Shown one piece after another: positions 23,877 to 32,204 of a DNA stretch of 37,445 bases (positions are counted from its first letter, which is position 1; every line of letters starts with the position of its first letter). The notes beneath the pieces are model-generated. The model saw nothing but the letters and a program-made list of their open reading frames with translations, was not told where the DNA came from and ran no database searches. The translations under genes were made by a program, and so were the position numbers. The stretch is from a virus, in IMG/VR virus record IMGVR_UViG_3300035698_011146, positions 1-37,445 of that record; one strand, given 5' to 3'.

Positions 23877-26195
23877 ATGTCCGCTCATACATACAGTGCA
23901 ATAAATTGGGATGATATGTTTCACTTGTTTTCGGGTACAGACCCTGCAAACAGCCCGTGGAACGGGATCCACTCACGAGTTAGCACCTTTGTGCCCGCCG
24001 GATCTTCAAACATCACGCTGGAACTGGCAGACGGCCACACCTTCCCCGATGGCGGAGTCACGGAACCAAGCATTATCGTGATTTTAGACTACCAAAACCC
24101 CTTTGCAGAACGAGACACTCTGACAGGGTGGACACGCTCAGGCAATACGTTTACCGGATGCGTAAGAGCTAATAGCTCAAACAACTCCCTTAGAGCCGGT
24201 GATATCGCCGTGGTGTGCTTCTCTGGACAATCCTATCAACAACTCGTGGACGCACTCAGAACACGCAAAGAAGCCCTCGACGCCCACATGGCAGACGTAG
24301 CCAACCCGCACGCAACATCCAAAACTCATGTTGGACTCTCAAGCGTGGACAATCTGCAACAAATCCCAATGACCCAAAAACACGTTGCCGGGGGTGTGGC
24401 AGAGCTGGACGGATCCGGCAAGTTGCTTACCGATCAATTGCCCACATCCATTATGGGAGCATTGCGATACCAGGCGGTTTGGAATGCAGACACAAACACG
24501 CCCACAATGGCCGCCGCTGATACTGCAAATAAAGGTTACTACTATATTGTATCAGTGGCCGGTACGACCACTATTGATGGCGAAAGCGATTGGCAAGTCG
24601 GGGATTGGATTATCTCGGATGGTGTCACATGGTCTAAAGTTGACCATACACTTCCGATTGACGATACCGCCGGAGCCGGTGACACCACAAAACTTTATAG
24701 TGCTGATAAAATCGTTGAAGAATTAGCCGCCACACCCACACGGGTGTTTACGCCACCCGGCCCGGTACTTCTGGCAGAACATGCAGACGATGGCAAACTG
24801 TCATTGCACCAATCTATCAGAAACACACCCACAGGCGAATTGTTGCCCGTGGCCAACCCTGACACCGGCATCGAGGCGTTAAACCTCTTGGTGGCCAATG
24901 TGCTGGATTTGAGCGATGGCTCTATCGACGGCGTGGCGAACGCATCTCTTGACGGAAATTTCAAAGTTACAGAATCAGCGGGCAGTAATCGCTATGTGTG
25001 CGATCTTGGCGGGTTTAGCTCGGCAGACGAAACCGCTCTTGGTATCGTGGAAATGAACAAGGCCGGAGCCGGTTACAGATTTGTGCAAGGTTTGCCTGTC
25101 GATTCGGCGGATAAAGGGGCGTGTGTCAATACCAACACTCCGGCGGCACGGTGGCCTAGCAGTACAGAAAAATTTTGCAGTCATTACGCATATAATAATG
25201 CCGGTCAAATTATAACGCCAAAATTACTGGATCATTGGACGGTTGGATATAGTCCAGTCGGTCCAACATCTTACTACTTTTTTGTTGTTGAATGCGGAGC
25301 GAGTTGGCCTAACGATCCTTTAGACATAACAGATTTGGATAATTTGTTTTGGAAATCAAAAACACAAATCAATCTTGGTTCGCACACAGGCGATTCTTAT
25401 TATGATCTCGTTGCCGCTCATGACGATTATGATTCCGGTCTCGGCGGTATTCCTTGCAATCTTGGTGAAAAGCCAGCAGTCGAAATTCCAGCAGGAACAC
25501 GCTTTCGAGTTGGAGTCATTTTTACAAATGGTGTGCAATTACAGTACGCCACACCCGTCGCCGTGTCTGGCTTCACAAATAACATAAGAGGAATTTATTG
25601 GTATGACGGAACTTCAGAATGGAAAGAAACCGCTGATGGAAACGATCACACATGGGATTGTCAGTTAACATATGCGCTCGGATCATCTGCAAGGCCTGCA
25701 AGCGATACTGATTATGAAACGTGCGGCATTCTAGGGACTCCAGACTACCCGATGAACAACACCCGGATTGATCCAGTGGCCAAAACGCTTAACGAGGTGC
25801 TAACAGATACATACGATAGCAACCCTGCATCGGATGAATTTCCCTTTGCATTTGTGTCAGATCGTGAATCGGCGACCGTCAAACAGACAGTGACAACCGC
25901 TATCGGCTGGGACGAATTCGTGAATACGTCAAGTTTCGTGCGCTATCTGCCCACGTTCTTGAAAGAACTGGTACTCATGGCCGCAAGTGCCGTATCGCCA
26001 TCACTTCCGAACGGAATTGAGGATCAACAGCAAATCATCCTGAGAGGCACAAACGATATCAATACCATAACGATTGCAAACACAAACGTGACATTCAAAT
26101 CCGGCACAAGCCTTGCCCTCGGCGCACAGGATCGACTTGTTTTGATTTGGGATAGCAACACAAGCAAGTGGCTGGAAATGTCGAGAGAGGTATAA
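23877..26195 (+). CDS. Tail fibre-like protein (probable receptor binding)
   Basis: A 772-residue protein inserted between gp45-like and gp46-like genes. It has tail-fibre marks: an HMADVANPHATSKTHVGLSSVDN motif near residue 140 (the 'NPH..tk..vGL.nVdn' repeat of fibres), and KGYYYIVSVAGTTTIDG...WQVGDWIISDG near 215-245, common in fibres. The middle is mixed; the C-terminal third ends in a small beta-rich piece (INTITIANTNVTFKSG...DRLVLIWDSNTSKWLEMSREV) seen at ends of fibre or baseplate proteins. Bases about 25150-25740 (residues about 425-620) are more AT-rich than the rest and less GCC-rich in codons, suggesting a swapped receptor-binding segment. Confidence 0.75.
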   Translation: MSAHTYSAINWDDMFHLFSGTDPANSPWNGIHSRVSTFVPAGSSNITLELADGHTFPDGGVTEPSIIVILDYQNPFAERDTLTGWTRSGNTFTGCVRANSSNNSLRAGDIAVVCFSGQSYQQLVDALRTRKEALDAHMADVANPHATSKTHVGLSSVDNLQQIPMTQKHVAGGVAELDGSGKLLTDQLPTSIMGALRYQAVWNADTNTPTMAAADTANKGYYYIVSVAGTTTIDGESDWQVGDWIISDGVTWSKVDHTLPIDDTAGAGDTTKLYSADKIVEELAATPTRVFTPPGPVLLAEHADDGKLSLHQSIRNTPTGELLPVANPDTGIEALNLLVANVLDLSDGSIDGVANASLDGNFKVTESAGSNRYVCDLGGFSSADETALGIVEMNKAGAGYRFVQGLPVDSADKGACVNTNTPAARWPSSTEKFCSHYAYNNAGQIITPKLLDHWTVGYSPVGPTSYYFFVVECGASWPNDPLDITDLDNLFWKSKTQINLGSHTGDSYYDLVAAHDDYDSGLGGIPCNLGEKPAVEIPAGTRFRVGVIFTNGVQLQYATPVAVSGFTNNIRGIYWYDGTSEWKETADGNDHTWDCQLTYALGSSARPASDTDYETCGILGTPDYPMNNTRIDPVAKTLNEVLTDTYDSNPASDEFPFAFVSDRESATVKQTVTTAIGWDEFVNTSSFVRYLPTFLKELVLMAASAVSPSLPNGIEDQQQIILRGTNDINTITIANTNVTFKSGTSLALGAQDRLVLIWDSNTSKWLEMSREV

Positions 26196-26196
26196 T

Positions 26197-26742
26197 ATGG
26201 CTCATTCCACACCACTTGGAGTGCCACCCGGAGCCGCCGCTGTGCTGGATTCATTCGGAATAAGCACAAACGACGTGGTGGACTATATCGCCCGTGTGTC
26301 ATCGGGCCACGCCATGCCATACTTGGAATCACGCACGCCATTTGACGCCATGTTTTCCACCGATGCCACACTGATTTTGCGGGATCTGATAATCATGTCC
26401 ATCTTTACAGATGCACGCTTACCAAAAGGCATGAAAAATCCATTTCCAGCCCAACAGCCAAGAGGTTGCTGGATGGATACCCTTATCGACGCTAAACGCG
26501 CTATGGGTTCTATACTATGGGCACTATGCCGACAACCCAATCTGAAAGGCAATCTAGGCCGCATCATTCGAGCGTCACAAGACGCCCTTGAATGGATGGT
26601 AGAGGATAAATTGGTCGCACATATCGCAGTGGACGCCGCACGAGTCGGTAAGCGAGGCGTCGCCTTGAAAATCACAATTAATCAAAAAATAGTTGTCACA
26701 ATCGACGACTTATGGAGGCTTTTCAATGGCGCAAACAACTAA
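26197..26742 (+). CDS. Baseplate protein, Mu gp46-like
   Basis: A 181-residue protein. The GP46 part is residues about 60-178: a LRDLIIMSIFTDARLPKG start ('v..aL.TDrrA'), the G-C-W-M-D-T signature at 89-94 ('GwW.d'), GSILWALCR and the C-terminal KITINQKIVVTIDDLWR. About 50 extra N-terminal residues precede it. It belongs to the wedge part of Mu-type baseplates (T4 gp25-like). The next gene starts inside its 3' end. Confidence 0.82.
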   Translation: MAHSTPLGVPPGAAAVLDSFGISTNDVVDYIARVSSGHAMPYLESRTPFDAMFSTDATLILRDLIIMSIFTDARLPKGMKNPFPAQQPRGCWMDTLIDAKRAMGSILWALCRQPNLKGNLGRIIRASQDALEWMVEDKLVAHIAVDAARVGKRGVALKITINQKIVVTIDDLWRLFNGANN

Positions 26743-27826
26743 ATCCGGATTTGTCCGGCCAACTCTGGCAGAGTTACACGCCCGCATTCTTGGCGATTTG
26801 AATGGCCGAACCGATGGCAGTGACCCAACCTTTATTGGTCGCCATATCCGCAACGTGCAAGCGTGGGTAATGGCCGGGTTGTCCGATTCACTCCATTATT
26901 TTCTGGATTGGGGTGTTAATCAGCTATTCGTAACCACATGCGATACCGGCAATCTCGAACGCCTACACGGGGATATGATGGACTTGCCCGCTCAGGATGC
27001 GGATAAAGCGACCGCTACCACATGCCGGACGGCAGGTGACAACACCACCCTCGTGCCAGAAGGCTTTGAATGGCAACGAGCGGACGGCGTTATCTATATC
27101 ACCACCGCCGATGCAACTATCACCGCCGGGGTGGCGGACGTGGGCATCGAGGCCGTAGAAGCCGGAGCAAACGGCAACGCAGATGCGGGAACCGAACTCG
27201 ACGCCGTGCAACCATTAACAGGATTACAGTCAATCGCAACCATTATGGACGCAGACGGTATCACCGGCGGCGTGGACGATGAAAGCCCGGAGCCGTACAG
27301 ACAGAGAATCATTGAGCGCAAAGCAACGCAACCACTAGGCGGGGCCGATCCTGACTTTAAGGTGTGGACAAAGGAAGTGGATGGCGTAGTCGATGCGTGG
27401 GTACTCGGTGCGACGCCGTGGCCCGGAGCCGTGACAGTTTATTTCGTAATAGCAGGCACCGGGGCCGCAATGATGCCCAATAGTACACAAATAGCAGCCG
27501 TCTTGGCACATCTTGAAACCAAAGTGGCCATAGATACGATGCTCACCGTCAATGCGCCCGACCGCCTCGCGTGTACCTTCGATTTTACGATCTATCCCGA
27601 CAACGCCACCAATCGTGCCGCCCTTGAAGCGGAATTAAAATGGCTTATTCTAATGAATAGGGAAATCAATAAATCAATTTATAATTCTCAAATCAGAGCC
27701 GCCGCCGCCGCCGTGTCGGCCATCGACTATCACACGCTAAACGATGTTAATTCAGGTGGGGCACTGGCCAATATTGTGCAAGCGTCAAACGAAGTGGCCG
27801 ACTTTGAATCAATCAGCTTCACCTAA
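26726..27826 (+). CDS. Baseplate J-like protein, Mu gp47-like
   Basis: A 366-residue protein from the ATG at 26726, which has GGAGG about 7 nt upstream; the longer frame from 26693 lies in the gp46-like gene and lacks a ribosome site. RPTLAELHARILGDLNGR and SDSLHYFLDWGVNQLFVTTCDTGNLERLHG match the start of gp47/baseplate J proteins; DDESPEPYRQRIIERKATQPLGGADPDFKVWTKEVDGV is the conserved middle. It forms the main wedge of the baseplate. Confidence 0.9.
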   Translation: MAQTTKSGFVRPTLAELHARILGDLNGRTDGSDPTFIGRHIRNVQAWVMAGLSDSLHYFLDWGVNQLFVTTCDTGNLERLHGDMMDLPAQDADKATATTCRTAGDNTTLVPEGFEWQRADGVIYITTADATITAGVADVGIEAVEAGANGNADAGTELDAVQPLTGLQSIATIMDADGITGGVDDESPEPYRQRIIERKATQPLGGADPDFKVWTKEVDGVVDAWVLGATPWPGAVTVYFVIAGTGAAMMPNSTQIAAVLAHLETKVAIDTMLTVNAPDRLACTFDFTIYPDNATNRAALEAELKWLILMNREINKSIYNSQIRAAAAAVSAIDYHTLNDVNSGGALANIVQASNEVADFESISFT

Positions 27827-27839
27827 CGGGTAAATTATT

Positions 27840-28400
27840 ATGGCAATTATACCGAACATCAAACCGCTGGACTATGAACACGCCAGCAAACGCTTATTCC
27901 CAAAGGGAATCATATGGCGATATATCACTGATGGCCCGCTAGGAGAGCTATTCAAAGGTTTTTCGTTTGAATTCGCCCGGATCCATAATCGAGTGGTGGA
28001 TATGCTCAACGAGGGGGATCCCCGGACGGCCACAGAAACGATTGACACGTGGGAACGTGATTATAATCTGCCATCCGGGCCGTATGCACCACAGGATATC
28101 GCCGGACGGCAAGCCATCATTCATGCTCGGATGATCGCAACAAAAGGCTTATCGGAACCTGATTTCATCGACGTGGCCGCCGCTCTTGGCATCACCATCA
28201 CCGTGCAACGCTACCACAGCCGCCTGTTTCGGGTCGGAACGTCCGGCGTAGGACAACCCCTATACGGGCCACAATGGGGATTTGTGGTGGATATCAATGC
28301 CCCGACCACAACCACAACAGAAAATCGCACAGTGCTGGAATACGAATTTACTCGTATTGAACCCTCTCGCACTGTTTTTATCTTTAATTACACTTTATAA
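27840..28400 (+). CDS. Baseplate/tail protein, Mu gp48-like (DUF2313/YmfQ)
   Basis: A 186-residue protein. LFPKGIIWRYITDGPLGELFKGFSFEFARIHNRVVDMLNEGDPRTATETIDTWERDYNLP contains the 'LLP.G.aw.......l..ll.gla.e.ar...r...ll.e.dP.ta.e.L.dWEr..gLp' signature of this family. It closes the Mu-order baseplate block and usually connects to fibres. The gene is normal in length. Confidence 0.9.
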   Translation: MAIIPNIKPLDYEHASKRLFPKGIIWRYITDGPLGELFKGFSFEFARIHNRVVDMLNEGDPRTATETIDTWERDYNLPSGPYAPQDIAGRQAIIHARMIATKGLSEPDFIDVAAALGITITVQRYHSRLFRVGTSGVGQPLYGPQWGFVVDINAPTTTTTENRTVLEYEFTRIEPSRTVFIFNYTL

Positions 28401-28413
28401 ACGAGGTCACACC

Positions 28414-30357
28414 ATGCACAAACTCGGCGCCGATATAACCCCCAACGGGGTAGTAACAGAACCCGCACGAACCGCCCCCGGCACACTTAGATATTTTTCA
28501 GATAATGCCATAGGCGGTGGTACAATCGTGCCCGGACAACTCTTGCAAGCAGTCATTAGCGAAGTGGCTCTGGCTGTGGAATCACTCGGCGTGACACTCG
28601 ACCACACATCCGATACGCAACTGGGTACGGCATTACGGCCTATCAGGTTGATTGTGGGCGATCCGGGAGACGGAGACACCACCGATACCGACACCCTTGA
28701 CGACGTGGGATTGATCGCCGCCTTATCGTCTCAAGCCGATGGTACACGATGCCTCGTTTTAGCCGCTGGAGGTCAACATGTATCGGGAACGAATAACATG
28801 GCCTGCGCGGCATCGTTTGGAGCTATCGAAGGCACAGACAATGCCATTTTGGCCGCCGCATACGCAGACATCACCGGCGATCAAGCCGCCATTATCGCCG
28901 CTACAGGCATACTCGGCACTGAAAACACAGTCACAGGCACAGCCGCACTTATAGCGGCGGCGTATGATTCAACCGTGGCCGCTAATAAATCCGCCATTAT
29001 CGGCGCAAACGATTGCGAAGCTAAAACCGGCGGCCTCCAAAACCTTATCGGAGCTTCCCACACTTGCACCACCGAAGGTGAAGAATCAGGCGTGGTAGGA
29101 TCCAAACTCGCCAAAGTCACCGGCGACCGCTCGCTTGTACTCGCATCATACGGACATACGGACGAAGATAATGTGTATGCGTCCGGCGATCAAAGTGTAG
29201 TTGTGGCATCACAATCAGATGGAAGTGGCATTGTGCGTGCTACCGGAACAAATGCGATGGTTGTTGCTTCGGGGGCTCTTGGCGTCGGAAAAGTTACAGA
29301 GGCCGCCGGTGTTGGTGTTATGGTTGCGGCGTCACTTAACTCAGATACATTATCAACAAAATCCTACCAAGCAATTCTTGCAAGTTACAACTGTTCGACA
29401 CAGGCCAATAAAACATTTATAGCGGCGTCGGACGATTGTGCTGTCAAAGATGATTATTCGGCTATTCTGGCGTCAACGGGTTCGGAAATCAGTGCTGGGG
29501 CTAATTATAACGCTATTTTTGCAAGCATTGATTCATATCTTGACGGTGAGGCCAGCACAATCATATCGAGCTTGCAGTCATGGGTGTCAAACGATTATGC
29601 TAATTTGATTGCGAGTCACAACGCCGAAAACAATACGATGCTATCTCTTGCGGGTGGTGTTTCGGTTTCAGGAATTACCCGCAATGGGACAAATCAGAAC
29701 AACACATGGCGTCTGGAATCAAATACCGGAACGGCGCGCTTTATCAGTACCACCACGAGCGGCCTTGATTATGCCGAATTTTTTGAAAATGCAAACGATG
29801 AAATCATCGAACCGGGCGTGCTTGTCACACTCGATAACGATACCGTGCAACCGGCAAAACCGGGCGATAAAATTACCGGGGTGGTATCCACCGAACCGGG
29901 CGTGATCGGAAACGCCGCTGATCTGGCATGGGACGGTAAATACGAAAAGGATCAATGGGGCCGCAAAATCATGGAAACTCATGGTTATGTCAAATTTACG
30001 ACCACCGACGATGGCCAAACCACCCGCCACGATATGCTTATCAAGGATAAACCGGATAATTTGCCGGATAATGCAAAATTCTACACGATAGAAGCACCCA
30101 AAGTGGCCGCCACATACGATCCTGACAGGAATTACACACCCAGACACGAACGACCCCACGAATGGTCACTCATTGGCCTTCTGGGACGTGTGCGGGTGCG
30201 TGTGGGGAAAGATGTCAAGTCAGGTGACTATCTCACAGCAGGCCACAACAGCGTGGCCGTATCGACGGACGCCATGACAAGTATCCAATGTCTGAAAATA
30301 ACAACACCCTACGATAAGGGCATAGGCTATGCAATCGCCATGTGCTTGGTGAAGTGA
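28414..30357 (+). CDS. Appendage with beta-roll repeats and Peptidase_G2-like self-cleaving chaperone
   Basis: A 648-residue protein from the ATG at 28414 (GAGGTC upstream); a longer frame from 28282 lies in the gp48-like gene. Residues 1-90 should attach to the particle. Residues about 105-415 contain about a dozen 15-20-residue units with a central 'A-I-I/V-A-A/S' strand (for example SAIIGANDC, SLVLASYGH, AILASYNCS), like the left-handed beta-roll of YadA heads. From about 445 a Peptidase_G2/IMC-like domain begins with DYAEFFENANDEIIEPGVLVTLD and continues with ITGVVSTEPGVIGNAADLAW. In phages such domains fold trimeric appendages and then cut themselves off. A role as fibre or spike is inferred. 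Confidence 0.75.
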   Translation: MHKLGADITPNGVVTEPARTAPGTLRYFSDNAIGGGTIVPGQLLQAVISEVALAVESLGVTLDHTSDTQLGTALRPIRLIVGDPGDGDTTDTDTLDDVGLIAALSSQADGTRCLVLAAGGQHVSGTNNMACAASFGAIEGTDNAILAAAYADITGDQAAIIAATGILGTENTVTGTAALIAAAYDSTVAANKSAIIGANDCEAKTGGLQNLIGASHTCTTEGEESGVVGSKLAKVTGDRSLVLASYGHTDEDNVYASGDQSVVVASQSDGSGIVRATGTNAMVVASGALGVGKVTEAAGVGVMVAASLNSDTLSTKSYQAILASYNCSTQANKTFIAASDDCAVKDDYSAILASTGSEISAGANYNAIFASIDSYLDGEASTIISSLQSWVSNDYANLIASHNAENNTMLSLAGGVSVSGITRNGTNQNNTWRLESNTGTARFISTTTSGLDYAEFFENANDEIIEPGVLVTLDNDTVQPAKPGDKITGVVSTEPGVIGNAADLAWDGKYEKDQWGRKIMETHGYVKFTTTDDGQTTRHDMLIKDKPDNLPDNAKFYTIEAPKVAATYDPDRNYTPRHERPHEWSLIGLLGRVRVRVGKDVKSGDYLTAGHNSVAVSTDAMTSIQCLKITTPYDKGIGYAIAMCLVK

Positions 30358-30668
30358 TGGCAATCGAATGGCTCCCAACCGCCGTAAGTGGCGTGACCGG
30401 TATCGGCGTGGTGATATCCATCGCACTGTCACTAAAAAAAGGTGTGAAAGAATCACACGACGACCGGAAAAGCCAAACGCTTGCAGATATCGAGGGGCAT
30501 TGCCTCCGCAGTGGAAGCGAATTGCGCGGCGTGATTAAGGAAGAAATGCGCATGGCAGAACAACGCCATGCAGACAGTATCAGACGCTTGCACAAACGAC
30601 TTGACTGCGCACCGATCATGAATGGTGGCTTTGATCGCTTAATCAAAATGATAGAGGCATTAAAATGA
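30357..30668 (+). CDS. Small membrane protein with a basic cytoplasmic helix (possible holin or spanin-like)
   Basis: A 103-residue protein whose ATG overlaps the previous stop (TGATG). Residues 4-25 are one hydrophobic segment (WLPTAVSGVTGIGVVISIALSL), followed by a charged helical tail rich in Lys, Arg and Glu. It directly precedes and overlaps the endolysin, the usual place for a holin, but one segment is fewer than in most holins. An i-spanin-like or XhlA-like role is an alternative. Confidence 0.5.
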   Translation: MAIEWLPTAVSGVTGIGVVISIALSLKKGVKESHDDRKSQTLADIEGHCLRSGSELRGVIKEEMRMAEQRHADSIRRLHKRLDCAPIMNGGFDRLIKMIEALK

Positions 30669-31177
30669 TTTTTACACTTCCAAGCGAATTACAAGCCGCC
30701 ACGTGGGAAGTGGCCGCCGGTCAAATCGGAAAAAAAGAAATTCCGCCCGGATCCAATTGGGGGCCGGATGTAAAAAAATATCTGGAATCCGTCACAATCA
30801 AAACCCCGGCTCCGTGGTGTGGGGCGTTTGTCTATTGGTGCATATTGGAAGCCGCTAAAATGATCGACATCGAGCCACAATTGTTTAGCAATCCCAAAAA
30901 AGCGGCATGGACACCCAATTACATGCACCTTCCCGGCACGGTACGCTTGCCACAAACGCCTGAGCACGTCTTTTCAATGGGTAGTCTTGGCTTACTCTAC
31001 TACAAACGCCGGGGACGGGTCGGCCATGTGTTTATCATTGACGGCCCGGACACAAGACGCCCCGGGCGAGTGTGGACGATTGAGGGCAACGGAAATGCAA
31101 ACGGCGGACGGGAAGGACTGGAGGTCGTGAGACTATCCAGACCGATATCATCACTTCACGCCGTCGTGAATTATTAG
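30665..31177 (+). CDS. Endolysin, CHAP/NlpC-type peptidase or amidase
   Basis: A 170-residue protein. The catalytic cysteine C52 is in APWCGAFVYWC (the family's 'WCaafv.w'), the histidine H121 in GHVFIIDG and the third polar position E140 (or N142) in TIEGNGN. This is a papain-like cysteine hydrolase of the CHAP/NlpC group that cuts cell-wall peptide or amide bonds. There is no signal peptide, so it should depend on a holin. It overlaps the gene before it by 4 bp. Confidence 0.8.
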   Translation: MIFTLPSELQAATWEVAAGQIGKKEIPPGSNWGPDVKKYLESVTIKTPAPWCGAFVYWCILEAAKMIDIEPQLFSNPKKAAWTPNYMHLPGTVRLPQTPEHVFSMGSLGLLYYKRRGRVGHVFIIDGPDTRRPGRVWTIEGNGNANGGREGLEVVRLSRPISSLHAVVNY

Positions 31178-31179
31178 TC

Positions 31180-31237
31180 ACCGAATAATGTTCGGTGTGC
31201 CAGCTCCGCAGCGAGCAGCTTTACCGAATAATGTTCG
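31180..31237. repeat. Direct repeat of ACCGAATAATGTTCG in the intergenic gap
   Basis: The 15-mer ACCGAATAATGTTCG occurs at 31180-31194 and 31223-31237 (43 bp apart). Each copy contains inverted CGAA...TTCG arms, and the first extends to CCGAA...TTCGG. Between them is GCTC...GAGC, a small hairpin. It lies in the 101-bp gap between the endolysin and the next gene and may be a pair of protein-binding sites or a small regulatory RNA structure. Confidence 0.6.
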
Positions 31238-31278
31238 ATTTTGTTTGAGAATCTTTTATTAACAAATTGGAGGAAATC

Positions 31279-32052
31279 ATGGAAAAATTGTTGAAAATTG
31301 TGAGCGTGGTCGGAACCCGACCCGCGGAATCTATCGCCGCCGGCGGTATCGTGGCAATGGCATCAGGAGCTATCCCTCTCTCATGGCCATTAGCAATTAT
31401 TTTGGGCATCATGACAATCACAGGCCAAGTCACAAAAACAGTGCTGGAATGGCGCAACCCGAAAAACTCAAACCCCAAAATCAAAATGCCGGGCGCACCC
31501 GGAATCTATGTCATGCTATTTGTGGGTGTCATGGCCGCAATGATGATGCAAGGATGCAGTGCAAGCCACCCGCTTCTTAATGCAGGGAGCATCATGCAGG
31601 CATACGCCACCGCCGCACCCTTCATTTCAGGCGATTGCAAACACATTGCCATCTATCCGGGCTATGAACTCGACTTTGCAGAATCAAGCGAAGATGATGG
31701 ATTTACGCACGGATTCGGCGGCATAGTGGGCGGGTGTGGCCACTACGTCAAAATTTCCTGCATGGTACATCCGTGTCCTGAATCAGGTGAACGCCCGGAC
31801 GGGACACCATGTGTCAAGCCGTGGGTGACGTGCGAGGCACTTAATACACTAGCAGAACCCGAACAAGTAAAAATTACAACAGGCGCACCACTGGCACTAA
31901 TTCATAAACACAAATCACCAAAAGCCGGATGGTACGTGGACACAGAACAAGCCCCGGCGATTAGTTGGCACATTTCACACCCACCCGACGAAATCAATAA
32001 CCGCACGTTTGACACGCTAAATCAAGCCGCCGTGTTTGTGTTGAATCAGTAA
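31279..32052 (+). CDS. Membrane protein with internal lipobox (possible lysis accessory)
   Basis: A 257-residue protein; ATG 31279 has GGAGGA about 5 nt upstream. It looks like two proteins in one. Residues 1-60 contain two hydrophobic helices (SIAAGGIVAMASGAIPLSW and PLAIILGIMTITGQV). Residues 70-93 (MPGAPGIYVMLFVGVMAAMM then MQGCSAS) resemble a lipoprotein signal with a lipobox cysteine in M-Q-G-C. The rest (95-257) has six further cysteines and should be outside the cytoplasm. An internal ATG at 31486 would produce that lipoprotein on its own. A holin plus outer-membrane lipoprotein fusion is possible; the product is otherwise unrecognised. Confidence 0.5.
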   Translation: MEKLLKIVSVVGTRPAESIAAGGIVAMASGAIPLSWPLAIILGIMTITGQVTKTVLEWRNPKNSNPKIKMPGAPGIYVMLFVGVMAAMMMQGCSASHPLLNAGSIMQAYATAAPFISGDCKHIAIYPGYELDFAESSEDDGFTHGFGGIVGGCGHYVKISCMVHPCPESGERPDGTPCVKPWVTCEALNTLAEPEQVKITTGAPLALIHKHKSPKAGWYVDTEQAPAISWHISHPPDEINNRTFDTLNQAAVFVLNQ

Positions 32053-32078
32053 AAACGCAAACACTCAGCAATAGAAAG

Positions 32079-32107
32079 CGTCATCCGATCATGGATGGCG
32101 TTTTTTT
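32079..32107 (+). terminator. Terminator of the late operon
   Basis: CGTCATCC pairs with GGATGGCG (8 bp with one T-G, loop of about 6) and is followed by seven T. It lies 27 bp after the last late gene and before a new promoter, so it closes the 25-kb late unit. Confidence 0.85.
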
Positions 32108-32140
32108 ATGTAAATAAATGCTTTTTTTATTGTTTTTTCC

Positions 32141-32169
32141 TTGACTCTTATCTCATTTTGAGATAGTAT
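32141..32169 (+). promoter_or_regulatory. Promoter with palindromic operator in the spacer
   Basis: TTGACT (32141-32146), a 17-bp spacer and TAGTAT (32164-32169). The spacer region holds the perfect palindrome TATCTCATTTTGAGATA (32149-32165; 7-bp arms, 3-bp centre), which overlaps the first bases of the -10 box. A bound repressor would exclude polymerase. It drives the cluster at 32205-33424. The palindrome differs from the switch operators, so another protein may bind it. Confidence 0.75.
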
Positions 32170-32204
32170 GTATTTAGAAACCAAACAACGAAAGGGAAAA
32201 GAAA

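Noticed and set aside
26693-26725. Longer start of the baseplate J-like protein
   Set aside because: It lies within the gp46-like gene without a ribosome site, while GGAGG precedes the ATG at 26726.
6930-32052. A Mu-like transposable phage
   Set aside because: The tail and Ner-like regulator are Mu-like, but there is no DDE transposase or MuB-like gene in the complete circle, and a tyrosine integrase with tRNA attP is present.
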